A stretch of DNA of 64,000 bases, from positions 1 to 64,000 of the forward strand of contig DASCNA010000095.1 in assembly GCA_036011305.1 (NCBI GenBank), read 5' to 3'. Source of the stretch: DASCNA01 sp036011305. Lineage in GTDB: Bacteria; Verrucomicrobiota; Lentisphaeria; Victivallales; GWF2-38-69. Positions 18,884-28,149 of the stretch are shown piece after piece. The notes beneath the pieces were generated by a model. The model saw only the letters and a program-made list of their open reading frames with translations. It made no database searches and was not told the origin of the DNA. The position numbers and the translations under genes were made by a program. Position 1 is the stretch's first letter. Each line of letters starts with the position of its first letter.

Positions 18884-20698
18884 TTAGTTATCTGAATATT
18901 TAATAGATATCTGCTTAAACTTATTTTCTACTTTTAGGAATGCATCAACTACAACAGGATCAAAATGTTTACCTTTTTCGTTTATTATAATATTTCTAGC
19001 TTTCTCATGAGTAAATGCTTCTTTATATATACGTTTTGAAGTTAATGCATCGTATACATCAGCTACTGCCATTAATCTTGCAGAGAATGGTATTTTTTCT
19101 CCTTTTAATCCACTTGGATATCCAGTACCATCCCATTTTTCATGATGGCAGTATACTATATCCAAAGCATGTCGAATAAAAGAATTTTTCTCTACTTGAT
19201 ATTTTTTTGTTTTTAGAATATCTCTGCCAATTTCTGTATGTTTTTTCATTATACTGAATTCTTTTGAAGTAAGTTCGCCTGGTTTTAGTAATATTGAATC
19301 AGGGATACCCACTTTACCTATATCATGTAGTGGTGCTGCTTTTATAATGCTAGTAAGATTCTTTCTATCTAATAATAAGTGATATTTATTATTTTTACTT
19401 AATTCAATTCCTAAATTCTTTATATAATATTTTGTCCTTCGAATATGAAAACCTGAATCATTATCTCTGTGTTCAATAATATTAGCTAAACGTTCAACAG
19501 TAATATCCCTAATTACCTGAGTATCTAATTCCGCAGCTATTCTTCGTTTGATTTCTTTATTTAAAGCATCACGTGATGCTGTAGTCTGTTGTAGTTTTTT
19601 TAACATTTCCTCAAAAGGAATTGATAATTGAGCAATTTCATTACTAGATTTCATGTCGAATTTATAATTCAAATTGCCTGTTGTTACAAATTCTATTCCT
19701 TTTTTTAATTTTTTTATAGGTATAACTATTGAGTTTGATAATAATATTCCAATAAGAAGTATAATAGCTAAAGTAATTAGGCCCATTAGCAAAATATATC
19801 TCCACCAATAATTGAGATATCTATATGCCTCATCTTGTGATTGTTCAGCTACAAGTATCCACTTAATAGAATTATACTTGAATATCATTGAAGCACCCAC
19901 TACTCCTACTCCATTATAATCTTTCCAACTTCCACTGACTTCTCTGTTTGTGCTGATTCCAATTTTTACAGGATATAAACTGGTTATCTGATTAGAAGGT
20001 AATTTTTTGATACTATTAGATATTATTATTCCGTCTGAATTAGTAAGATAAATATTCACACTTTTGTCAAGTTTACCACTCTGTGTTTGGGCTCCCAATT
20101 TTAATGCTGTAGTTCCAGTTAAAATGTCAATAATTCCCTGCATTTTGTAATGAATAACAATTGTTCCAATTCTTTGTAGTGGTTTGTTAACCTTAGTAAG
20201 AGGAACTGCAATATCCATATCAACAATACCACTTTTCCCCTTGTATAAATCTGAGAAGAAGATTCTCTCATTACCTGTAACACTTCTATTCTTTTGTTTT
20301 GAATAATTATCTATGTTTTTTTTACAGGTAGTAACTATCAATTTATTTTGAATATCAAAAATACTAACACCATTAAGGTTTATATCCAGTGATTTTTTGT
20401 TAATTAATAAATGATGCTTTAATTTTTGTTTTAATTCTTCTTTGTCATCGTTTTGTGTAATAGATGTTAAAGTTTTTCTTATATAACCATCAGAACTAAA
20501 ATCAATTGCTCTGGTTTTTAAGGAATTGAAATATAATAAAATTTCTGCTTCTTTAGAGTCTACAAATAGTGTCAGTTGAGCTATTGCTTGTTTTTTTATT
20601 AACTCTTTTCCAAAATAATAGGTAAAAATATTAATGATACTCATAGGAATAACAAGAACCAAAAGTACTAATAATAGAATTTCTATTTTTATTTTCAT
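18884..20698 (-). CDS. Membrane HD-GYP cyclic-di-GMP phosphodiesterase with Cache sensor
   Basis: A 604-residue sensor-effector. TM helix 1 at about 7-27, an extracytoplasmic dCache-like sensor to about 300, TM2 near 303-325, a HAMP linker (VIPIKKLKKGIEFV) to about 385, then the HD-GYP domain. Catalytic marks are present: HDIGKVGIPD with His458-Asp459, YCHHEKWDGTGYP with the GYP at about 526-528, and VADVYDALTSKR. It should break down cyclic di-GMP in response to an external ligand. ATG 20698 lies two bases after the stop of a GGDEF fragment, so a diguanylate cyclase once preceded it in the same operon. Confidence 0.85.
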   Translation of the reverse strand: MKIKIEILLLVLLVLVIPMSIINIFTYYFGKELIKKQAIAQLTLFVDSKEAEILLYFNSLKTRAIDFSSDGYIRKTLTSITQNDDKEELKQKLKHHLLINKKSLDINLNGVSIFDIQNKLIVTTCKKNIDNYSKQKNRSVTGNERIFFSDLYKGKSGIVDMDIAVPLTKVNKPLQRIGTIVIHYKMQGIIDILTGTTALKLGAQTQSGKLDKSVNIYLTNSDGIIISNSIKKLPSNQITSLYPVKIGISTNREVSGSWKDYNGVGVVGASMIFKYNSIKWILVAEQSQDEAYRYLNYWWRYILLMGLITLAIILLIGILLSNSIVIPIKKLKKGIEFVTTGNLNYKFDMKSSNEIAQLSIPFEEMLKKLQQTTASRDALNKEIKRRIAAELDTQVIRDITVERLANIIEHRDNDSGFHIRRTKYYIKNLGIELSKNNKYHLLLDRKNLTSIIKAAPLHDIGKVGIPDSILLKPGELTSKEFSIMKKHTEIGRDILKTKKYQVEKNSFIRHALDIVYCHHEKWDGTGYPSGLKGEKIPFSARLMAVADVYDALTSKRIYKEAFTHEKARNIIINEKGKHFDPVVVDAFLKVENKFKQISIKYSDN

Positions 20699-20700
20699 AT

Positions 20701-20957
20701 TTACGTAGGAAAAATATATGATTTTGCTAGGTTGCGGCCATTCGATTTTGCCTTATATAAGGCTTCATTCGCATAGTTAATAACATCTTTTGTCGATAAA
20801 GTTTTATTTGTAGTAATAGAGGCTATACCAAAGCTCAGAGTAAGATATTTTGAAACCTTTGAATTGATATGTTCTATTTTTCTTTCTCGTATATTTTTTT
20901 GAATATTATCGATAATGGTAAGGGCACCGAAATTATTTGTATTAGGTAAAATAAAGA
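20701..20957 (-). pseudogene. 5'-truncated GGDEF (diguanylate cyclase) remnant
   Basis: The reverse strand reads FVFILPNTNNFGAL, then LTLSFGIASI and ALYKAKSNGRN before TAA at 20703-20701. These are the strands and helix that follow the GGDEF loop in diguanylate cyclases. The GGDEF signature itself and everything before it are missing. The frame meets a stop at about 20958, where the terminator of the upstream gene begins, so the break point is right there. About 84 codons remain; too short for activity. Confidence 0.75.
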
Positions 20958-20996
20958 CAAATTAGCACTTTAAGTTCACATAGGAATGCTAATTTG
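20958..20996 (-). terminator. Terminator after the surface-repeat protein gene
   Basis: Perfect 10-bp stem CAAATTAGCA/TGCTAATTTG with a 19-base loop, followed on the reverse strand by a T-rich run (TCTTTATTTT). It abuts the truncated GGDEF fragment. Confidence 0.65.
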
Positions 20997-21008
20997 ACTT
21001 ATATTATT

Positions 21009-21488
21009 CTATTTAATAGAAAAATTAATCAAAGGAAAAGCCGGTAGAAAACCATTCTCTAGTTCACACCACAAACCAATTTGAAGTTGATATGATTTTT
21101 TAGTTCCAATATTAACCAAGCCTATTTGAGTCCCTGATGTATTTTCACCTGCATTCCATAATCCTATTTGGGCACCTACAGTGCCTTTGGTGACATTGTA
21201 AAAACTAGTTTGAAGTCCATATACATTATTAGTATAACTTACACAACCTAAGTCAAGACCTGCCACATAATTATCTACGCTGCCGTAATTGCCTACTCCT
21301 AAAGTCATTCCCCATACATTAGCTTCTGATGGCCACCCAATATCAGGCCACCAACATAATTTTACAGGAGTTATTATAGTTGACTTAGCTTCAGATTTTT
21401 CTGCTGCTTGATTTGCAAATACAGCTGTCCCGCATACTGTTAAGAAGACGACAAGCAACATCTTTAACATCATTTTCTTTCCTTTCAC
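21009..21488 (-). CDS. Exported protein with GxQIGLxN-type surface repeats
   Basis: A 159-residue exported protein. GTG 21488 is chosen for the AAAAAGGAGGG ribosome binding site. Residues 1-25 form a signal peptide ending VFA-N. The mature part repeats short glycine-rich units: VAGLDLG, VYGLQTSFYN, VGAQIGLWNAG, GTQIGLVNIG, LQIGLW. This resembles the LA_2272-type surface-repeat proteins of spirochaetes and other Gram-negatives (beta-rich, probably outer surface). Function unknown. Its promoter and 5' leader match those of the lipoprotein gene at 6970 base for base in spacing, so the two are probably co-regulated. Confidence 0.65.
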   Translation of the reverse strand: MKGKKMMLKMLLVVFLTVCGTAVFANQAAEKSEAKSTIITPVKLCWWPDIGWPSEANVWGMTLGVGNYGSVDNYVAGLDLGCVSYTNNVYGLQTSFYNVTKGTVGAQIGLWNAGENTSGTQIGLVNIGTKKSYQLQIGLWCELENGFLPAFPLINFSIK

Positions 21489-21526
21489 AATCTCACCCTC
21501 CTTTTTTGTTTGATTACTACACGTGA

Positions 21527-21541
21527 ATACAAATATCGTAT
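21527..21541 (-). promoter_or_regulatory. Inverted repeat in the shared 5' leader
   Basis: On the reverse strand ATACGATATTTGTAT, 36 bases after the -10 box, the same place as the element at 6917-6931. Confidence 0.5.
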
Positions 21542-21576
21542 TCTAGTCGAATGTCTTTAGCGTGTATACTTTATCA

Positions 21577-21605
21577 AGTATATCAAGAATAAACTTTAAT
21601 GTCAA
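21577..21605 (-). promoter_or_regulatory. Sigma-70-type promoter of the surface-repeat protein gene
   Basis: On the reverse strand TTGACA (21605-21600), 17 bases, then TATACT (21582-21577). The -10 box is 88 bases before GTG 21488. Flanking bases (TATTCTTGATATACT) match the promoter at 6853-6881. Confidence 0.8.
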
Positions 21606-21805
21606 TTTTTATATCGTACGGTGTTATAATTGAGTCTCTATTTCAGAGTACATAATTGTATGTCTACCAATATACTCTAAACATAACTATTGAGGTTAAC
21701 GCATATTGAATTATGAGAAAAACTTACACAAAAAAACACACTCATAACAAACTCTAAGATAGTTTCAAAAGAATATATATTTATTGGCGAATAATATTGT
21801 TATTC

Positions 21806-23023
21806 TCACTCAAGTGGTCTGCAAGTTGCTACTTTGCTGCCGTATTTATGATGTACAGGTCTTTGATCCAATTTGGGATCGACACCATTTTGAAAAAGCA
21901 TAATAATATCAGAACCTCCAAATAAAAAATAACCGAATTCATTGCCCTTCAATAATGTGCTGCCTACAGTTGCTGTCATATTAACTGAGGATACCTGACA
22001 CATTCCAACAGGAATAATAGCAACTTTCCCAATATTTTGATAATGAGATTGAGCCGTATCAAGAATAATGATACCTCTAGCCTGAGAAAATTCATAACCA
22101 TCCAAGGAGGAATCATCTCCATCAAACTGCATTTGACCATCAATGTAGACAGTGCAATATACTAATCCCTGTACGGGGCGGCATTCAAGAACTTTACCTG
22201 ATACAGGTGCGTGAAATCTGTGATAATCATAAGGTCCAAGAAAGGAGTGTGTAAATGTTCCGTTTGTAAAATCATTTTGATATGGACTGTCAGTTAGAAG
22301 TTCGTTTATACTGGCAAAAGTATGTGTCTTTTTTATTTTAATCTTATTAATGGTAGAATCTGCTGAAATATCAAATTTGGTTTTGTATGTACAATCTGCA
22401 GGTGAAACAATGACTGTATTATCATTTGGACTGTCTATAGGGCGTAACCCTGGATTTAAATCACGTGCAAAAAACTGATTAAAAGTTAACCATCCACTAG
22501 GTGAATTTGGCCTGAAAATACCAGTTTCAGCGTCAGTTATCATTGAGTCCTGTATATTATATCTAGGTGATTTTTCAATAAATGATTCTAACACTGAATC
22601 ACTGAAAGAATCTGGAGTATTTAAAAAACTTCCCCATAGATCTGCATAATCACTCAGCCACTTACTAAACCATGGATCATTCTGAATTTTCTGCGGTTCT
22701 TGATTATTTTCAAGTTTTATTTTTTGATCAATAAGCCAGTAAAAATGTCCTAATCGGTCAGAAACTTCCTGATTTTGATTATTATCCGGGTCAATCCAGG
22801 CATCACCGTCTTGATTAGGAGTCCATTTTGCAAAGTTTTCTAAATAAGTAATGTATTCATGAATAGTTTTAGGCCAGCAAAGAGCATTATATAAAACTTG
22901 GTCAAGCTTTTCCTGTGCTAATTCATCCGCATGTTTAATTGATTTTTCCAGTAATTCCTCAAGAAGTTTATCTGATTCAAGTTTTTCCTGAAGCGATTTT
23001 ATAACATGATTTGAAGTTTTCAT
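21806..23023 (-). CDS. psd: Phosphatidylserine decarboxylase-family protein (large soluble type)
   Basis: A 405-residue pyruvoyl-enzyme precursor. The decarboxylase core has FARDLNPGLRPI near 185, HRFHAPVSGKVLE near 268 and the self-cleavage region FGGSD with Ser at about 371. The Ser becomes the pyruvoyl group that converts phosphatidylserine to phosphatidylethanolamine. Residues 1-170 resemble the extra N-terminal domain of PSDC-type decarboxylases, and no membrane helix is present, unlike the usual bacterial enzyme. ATG 23023 has AGAGGT upstream. The gene ends in TGA, and a TAA follows after one more codon. Confidence 0.75.
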   Translation of the reverse strand: MKTSNHVIKSLQEKLESDKLLEELLEKSIKHADELAQEKLDQVLYNALCWPKTIHEYITYLENFAKWTPNQDGDAWIDPDNNQNQEVSDRLGHFYWLIDQKIKLENNQEPQKIQNDPWFSKWLSDYADLWGSFLNTPDSFSDSVLESFIEKSPRYNIQDSMITDAETGIFRPNSPSGWLTFNQFFARDLNPGLRPIDSPNDNTVIVSPADCTYKTKFDISADSTINKIKIKKTHTFASINELLTDSPYQNDFTNGTFTHSFLGPYDYHRFHAPVSGKVLECRPVQGLVYCTVYIDGQMQFDGDDSSLDGYEFSQARGIIILDTAQSHYQNIGKVAIIPVGMCQVSSVNMTATVGSTLLKGNEFGYFLFGGSDIIMLFQNGVDPKLDQRPVHHKYGSKVATCRPLE

Positions 23024-23279
23024 GATTTACCTCTGAATTGAACAATTTTTTATATAAAAATGATTAAAATTATATACATAATTACGATAATTACTTACAT
23101 ATATTTTTCCTCTTGAGAATTGATACTTTTTTAATCATATTTCAAAGATCGTTATATACTGAATTTTTTGCTGATGTAAAATCAGAGCAATAATGAATCA
23201 GTTAATTACCAAATTTTATAAGTTTAATATGATGCTTATAAAATTTGGCATAAAATTTATTTATGAAATGATTTATTAT
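23024..23279. other. Spacer between pgi and psd
   Basis: AT-rich. Near 23213-23250 the words CAAATTTTATAA and TTATAAAATTTG form a perfect 12-bp inverted repeat, a likely pgi terminator although without a clear T run. Confidence 0.45.
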
Positions 23280-24932
23280 TTATTTCCACTTTTTCCATAC
23301 ATTGATCAGCCCGTTAGTTGAACTGTCATGAGACGTAACTTCCTTGCTTCCTTCAAGTAAAGGTAATATTTTACTTGCAAGATGTTTCCCAAGCTCTACT
23401 CCCCATTGGTCAAATGAGTAAATATTAAGAATTACACCCTGTGTAAATATCTTATGTTCATAAAGTGCAATCAGTTTACCCAGCATATTCGGTGTTATTT
23501 TCTTTACAAGAATTGAGTTGGTTGGCCGGTTACCTTGAAAAACTTTGAATGGAATAATATCTTTAACTTCATCAATTGTTTTGCCTGCTGCAGTAAACTC
23601 ATCTTCAACCTGTTTTCTAGTCTTGCCAAAAGCAAGTGCTTCAGTCTGTGCAAAAAAGTTTGAAAGAAGTTTTTGATGATGGTCTCCAATCGGATTATGA
23701 GAGATAGCAGGGGCTATAAAATCACATGGAATATGCTTTGTCCCCTGATGTATCAGTTGATAAAATGCATGCTGTCCGTTTGTTCCAGGTTCGCCCCATA
23801 TAATAGGTCCGGTTTGATAGTCAACTTTATTGCCGTTTCTATCAACATATTTTCCATTGGATTCCATATTACCCTGCTGGAAATATGCTGAAAAACGATG
23901 CATATACTGATCGTATGGAAGAATAGCTTCAGTTTCTGTTCCATAAAAATTATTATATAATATTCCTATCAATGCCAATATTACTGGCAGATTATCTTTA
24001 AACTCAGCATCTCTAAAATGTTTATCCATTTCGTGAGCGCCTTCAAGTATTTTTACATAATTATCAAATCCAATACTTAATGCTATTGATAGTCCTATAG
24101 CTGACCATAAAGAGTAGCGTCCTCCGACCCAATCCCAGAATTCAAACATATTTGCGGTATCTATACCAAACTCAGCCACAGCTTTATCATTTGTTGACAG
24201 TGCAACAAAATGTTTAGCTACAGCCGACTTATCTTTTGCTGCAGTTAATAGCCATTCACGTGCTGAATACGCATTCGTCATAGTTTCCTGAGTCGTAAAA
24301 GTTTTAGAGGCTATTAGAAAAAGAGTAGTTTCAGGGGTTAAATTTTTTAATGTCTCAACAATATGAGTTCCATCAACATTTGAAACAAAATGAGTGTTAA
24401 AATCTTTTATTTTGAAGTGTTTTAGTGCTTCAGTAGCCATAACTGGCCCCAGATCTGAACCTCCTATGCCGATATTAACAACATCTGTAATTTTCTTATT
24501 TGAATAGCCTTTCCATTCACCACTGTGAATTTTAGAGCAGAATGTCTCCATTTGTTCAAGCACTGCATTAATTTTAGGCATTACATCATCGCCATCCACA
24601 AATACAGGTGTATTACTGCGGTTCCTAAGGGCTGTATGCAAAACTGCACGGTTTTCAGTTCTGTTTATATGTTCACCGTTAAACATGGCATTGATTGCAT
24701 CTTTAAGACCAGATTCGTCAGCGAGTTCTAGAAGATTCACAAACAGATCTTCTGTTATAAGGTTTTTAGAAAAATCAAGTAGAATTTCATCATTAAAATT
24801 ACGGGAGAACTTATTAAAGCGTTTATTATCTTGATCAAACAGATCTTTCAATTTTAGGTTTATATTACGATTGAATTTATCTGTTATTTTGCCCCAGGCT
24901 GCTGTATCTTTAGGGTTTATATTTTTAAGCAT
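23280..24932 (-). CDS. pgi: Glucose-6-phosphate isomerase
   Basis: A 550-residue enzyme of normal length for the E. coli-type family, interconverting glucose-6-phosphate and fructose-6-phosphate. Seen: NIGIGGSDLGPVMATEAL near 150, SKTFTTQETMTNA near 210, WVGGRYSLWSAIGLS near 268 and the QGNMESNGK region near 355, which includes the catalytic Glu. AAGGAG lies before ATG 24932. It links glucose-1-phosphate from GlgP (through a mutase not in this window) to the glycolytic genes nearby. Confidence 0.95.
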   Translation of the reverse strand: MLKNINPKDTAAWGKITDKFNRNINLKLKDLFDQDNKRFNKFSRNFNDEILLDFSKNLITEDLFVNLLELADESGLKDAINAMFNGEHINRTENRAVLHTALRNRSNTPVFVDGDDVMPKINAVLEQMETFCSKIHSGEWKGYSNKKITDVVNIGIGGSDLGPVMATEALKHFKIKDFNTHFVSNVDGTHIVETLKNLTPETTLFLIASKTFTTQETMTNAYSAREWLLTAAKDKSAVAKHFVALSTNDKAVAEFGIDTANMFEFWDWVGGRYSLWSAIGLSIALSIGFDNYVKILEGAHEMDKHFRDAEFKDNLPVILALIGILYNNFYGTETEAILPYDQYMHRFSAYFQQGNMESNGKYVDRNGNKVDYQTGPIIWGEPGTNGQHAFYQLIHQGTKHIPCDFIAPAISHNPIGDHHQKLLSNFFAQTEALAFGKTRKQVEDEFTAAGKTIDEVKDIIPFKVFQGNRPTNSILVKKITPNMLGKLIALYEHKIFTQGVILNIYSFDQWGVELGKHLASKILPLLEGSKEVTSHDSSTNGLINVWKKWK

Positions 24933-25431
24933 TTTTTTCTCCTTTTCTCTCCTTATTAAATAAAATAATATTTTAGTTTAAATGACTAATTAACTAAAGT
25001 CCAACAATTATTCAAAAATTGATTGATTTACACAAAATTATTTTAAGTAAAAACCAAAGATTATGAGAAATTAAGTAAAATAAATATAGCCAGCTATTTT
25101 CGATAGAAGTTGAATAAATTCTTTTTTGTAATGTTGTAAGGGAATGTTTGAAATTACTGAAAATTATGACTTATTTGAGAGAGAAAGAGAAGATAGAATC
25201 CCGCTTTACAAAATTAAATTACCGCAGTTAACATGTTTACTGTGATCTATCATAAATAATTGCTCATTAACATAATGGTAATATTTTAATGATTTATTAG
25301 AATTATATATACAGTCAATTGATTAATATCATTTTGGAATTGTACATCTTAGTTACCGTTTCTTGTCTGTTCTGCTGACAGGATGAACTGAATATTATTT
25401 ATTTATAATAATTAACTTAAAAGGAGTAAAC
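24933..25431. other. Long divergent spacer between pgi and pyruvate kinase genes
   Basis: About 500 AT-rich bases containing both promoters. A short open frame at 25145-25246 (33 codons, starting MFEITENYDLFERERE, with AAGGGA upstream, ending in TGA) might be a small protein or the tail of a lost gene. No other feature is supported. Confidence 0.3.
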
Positions 25432-26865
25432 ATGAAAAAAGCTAGGATTATAGCAACCATTGGACCAGCTTCAAATAAACTTGCTACTATTGAAAGTATG
25501 GCAAGAGCCGGTGTGAATGTATGTCGTTTAAACTTTTCTTTCGGCAGCAAAGAAGAACATCTTAAAATGATAGCAACTATACGTCAAGCTAGTAAAAATA
25601 CTGGAAAATCCTTAGCTATAATGCAGTGTCTGCAAGGGCCAAAAATAAGAATAGGCAAACTCAAAAACCCTGTTGATGTAAAAAAAGGACAGGATATAAT
25701 TTTATCGGGAAATACTACTCATGACAGCGAATTCAATTTCCCCACCACCTATGCACAAATCGCCTCTGATACAGAAACTGGGAAAAGAATTCTTATAGCA
25801 GATGGAAGAGTCATATTAACAGTTATTGAATCATATCCTGGAAATAAAGAAGTAAAATGTAAGGTTATTGAAGGTGGAACAATATTAACAGGGAAAGGTA
25901 TTAACCTGCCATACACAAATATATCACTCCCATCACTTACCGAGAAGGATATTGAAGATGCTAAATTCGGGGCAAAGTCTAAAGTTGACTATATATCTTT
26001 TTCTTTTGTGAGAAAAGGATCTGACATTGTTCAGTTGAGAAAACTGCTCGATGAAAACGGTGGAGAAAAAATACCTATAATTGCCAAGATAGAAAAGCCA
26101 GAGGCCGTAGAAAATATGGATGAAATCATTCAGGAGTCAAATGGTATTATGGTTGCTAGAGGAGATTTGGCAGATGAATTATCATTTGCAAAAGTGCCAA
26201 TTGTACAGAAAGAAATTATAAAAAAAGCTAATAAAAAAGGAAAAATAACAATCATTGCAACTGAAATGTTAAGTTCAATGATAGAAAATCAGCTACCTAC
26301 AAGGGCTGAAGTAAGTGATGTGGCAAATGGTATATTTGATGGCTCGGATGTTGTTATGTTATCTAATGAAACTGCTATGGGGAAATTTCCAGTGTTGTCT
26401 GTAAAAACAATGACTGAAATTGTAGAAGAAGCAGAAAAAGCTTTTGTCGGAGAGCCGTTTTACAATGATTTGGAACTACCAGATGTACATAAATTTAATG
26501 AAGCAATATGTGCTTCTGCTGCGCATTTGTCATATGATTTAAATAACGATGCAATAGCAATATTTACAAGATCCGGATTAACGGCTCAAATATTGGCTAA
26601 ATATAGACCTGGCTGTACTATTTTTGCCGCGACTGACAGAGAAGAAACATATTATAGATTGGCATTCTCTCACGGCATTTTTCCTATATTACTTGAAGAT
26701 AATATTTTTAAAGATGAATCGGCAAATGCTAAAGCAATTCCCACGTTGCTGTCACACTTGTCCAAAAGAAAACTTCTTAATAAATCTAAAAACTTAATTG
26801 TGATAACAGGTGATTTTTCGGAAGGAAGATGGAAAATAAACACAATAAAAGTCATAAAAATTTAA
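25432..26865 (+). CDS. pyk: Pyruvate kinase
   Basis: A 477-residue enzyme transferring phosphate from phosphoenolpyruvate to ADP. The start ATG 25432 has AAAAGGAGT upstream. Seen: RIIATIGPAS near 5, IAKIEKPEAVENMDEI near 220, ARGDLADE near 242, ATEMLSSMI--QLPTRAEVSDVANGIFDGSDVVMLSNETA near 275-315. Two normally fixed spots differ: NFSFG where most enzymes have NFSHG, and CLQGPK where most have DLQGPK or DTKGPE. The phosphate- and metal-binding core is otherwise intact. No extra C-terminal PEP-utiliser domain. Confidence 0.9.
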   Translation: MKKARIIATIGPASNKLATIESMARAGVNVCRLNFSFGSKEEHLKMIATIRQASKNTGKSLAIMQCLQGPKIRIGKLKNPVDVKKGQDIILSGNTTHDSEFNFPTTYAQIASDTETGKRILIADGRVILTVIESYPGNKEVKCKVIEGGTILTGKGINLPYTNISLPSLTEKDIEDAKFGAKSKVDYISFSFVRKGSDIVQLRKLLDENGGEKIPIIAKIEKPEAVENMDEIIQESNGIMVARGDLADELSFAKVPIVQKEIIKKANKKGKITIIATEMLSSMIENQLPTRAEVSDVANGIFDGSDVVMLSNETAMGKFPVLSVKTMTEIVEEAEKAFVGEPFYNDLELPDVHKFNEAICASAAHLSYDLNNDAIAIFTRSGLTAQILAKYRPGCTIFAATDREETYYRLAFSHGIFPILLEDNIFKDESANAKAIPTLLSHLSKRKLLNKSKNLIVITGDFSEGRWKINTIKVIKI

Positions 26866-27079
26866 CTTGCTAAATTTGGTGCACTGGATTTATAACTGGA
26901 AAAGATTTTATCGTGGCATTGTCAAGAAAATACCAGGATAAGAAGCGTCCATTGCTGTTGTCCTCTGTCCAAATTTTGCATGAGTACGATAATAACCTAA
27001 TCGATACGGCTATCTTTTACAAAGCAGGAAATAAGGAATAATTAGTCTAGCGAATTAGTGCTTGCAAACAGATTTTTTT
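26866..27079 (+). other. Spacer with an unrecognised coding-like fragment
   Basis: From about 26885 to 27040 a forward frame without a start codon reads through DFIVALSRKYQDKKRPLLL and ends FYKAGNKE at TAA. It looks like the C-terminal piece of a lost protein. No domain is recognised. Confidence 0.3.
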
Positions 27080-28021
27080 TTACAGATCTTTTATATACAA
27101 TAGAAATTCAGGATCGTCAGGCATATTTTTTATTACAATTTCTGTATTAGTAAAATTTTCAGAATTAACATTATAACGATAGATTTCTCTCTTTTTCCTG
27201 TTTGCAGCATAAAAGTAGCACTTATCGCTATTCACTGTCATACCTGATATATTTTCTACAGAACCTTTTACAGGCTTAAAAAATAAGGCAGGTTTATTCA
27301 AAGATGCAGCCTGAATCGAGTTTCTACAGCTGACATAAAGTAATTCCTTGTAGATTATCAAGTGAGTAGGTTTCTTTAAATTATTGCTTTTATCTATCAA
27401 TGAACCTTCTTTATTGTATGTTTTTACCAACCCTGCTTGTTCATCACACACATATAACAGTTCTTTGTGAAGTAGTACCGATCGAACAGAATGATAAATA
27501 ATATTATTTCTTATATCCAGTTTTAGACCCTGGTGTGTATGAATGGATTTCGTTTTTTGAACACCTGGCAGATTTTTCTGAGAACTGGCCACAAATGTAC
27601 CGGGTAAAAATTTTTTCCCTGAAGGAAGCCCACGAGGAAGAGGTGCAGGTTTTCCACTGTCCAGAATTAATCTTACTACTACGTTACTATCCTGATTCGA
27701 TATAAAGCAGTAACCTGATTCTTTATCAAATGTCATTGCAAATGGATGATCAATAGAATTAATTTCATCATGCGAGGTATATATTGCATCAAAATCATAA
27801 TGCAAACCCTTACCTTTGAAACGTAAAATCTGACTCTTTCTTCTCCGTCCATTGGCAACATAGAGATACCCATTGCAGAAAATCATATCACGTAACTTGG
27901 CATTATGCAGTAAATTATCAGCATTAGATAGAATCTTGGCATTGATAATTTTACCATCGTCGCTATATGCGAATATATTGGAAACTCCTGTACTTCCGCC
28001 ATGAAATGTAATAAAAATCAT
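27080..28021 (-). CDS. Beta-propeller-like protein (NHL/YVTN type), unknown function
   Basis: A 313-residue protein of repeated units of about 45 residues, each with a strand pair and a YVAN/YVCD/YVSC-like turn: DMIFCNGYLYVANGRRR, FMTFDKES-GYCFISNQDSN type, ELLYVCDEQAGLVK, ELLYVSCRNS, KCYFYAANRKKR. This is the six-bladed propeller pattern of NHL/SMP-30-like proteins, without a recognisable catalytic signature or signal peptide. It follows the GGGtGRT gene on the same strand but behind a terminator, so it is probably separately expressed. Confidence 0.5.
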   Translation of the reverse strand: MIFITFHGGSTGVSNIFAYSDDGKIINAKILSNADNLLHNAKLRDMIFCNGYLYVANGRRRKSQILRFKGKGLHYDFDAIYTSHDEINSIDHPFAMTFDKESGYCFISNQDSNVVVRLILDSGKPAPLPRGLPSGKKFLPGTFVASSQKNLPGVQKTKSIHTHQGLKLDIRNNIIYHSVRSVLLHKELLYVCDEQAGLVKTYNKEGSLIDKSNNLKKPTHLIIYKELLYVSCRNSIQAASLNKPALFFKPVKGSVENISGMTVNSDKCYFYAANRKKREIYRYNVNSENFTNTEIVIKNMPDDPEFLLYIKDL

Positions 28022-28077
28022 GTAATTCTCTTATAGTGATATTTAACTGCAAAACAAAGGCTGATACAAAATAAAAT

Positions 28078-28108
28078 AACCAGGGAAATATCAAATTGTT
28101 CCCTGGTT
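28078..28108 (-). terminator. Terminator after the GGGtGRT operon
   Basis: Perfect 10-bp stem AACCAGGGAA/TTCCCTGGTT with an 11-base loop; on the reverse strand it is followed by ATTTTATTTTG. Confidence 0.85.
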
Positions 28109-28149
28109 GTTTTGTGTATTATTCTAGTTTGATTGATTTTGTTGATTAT

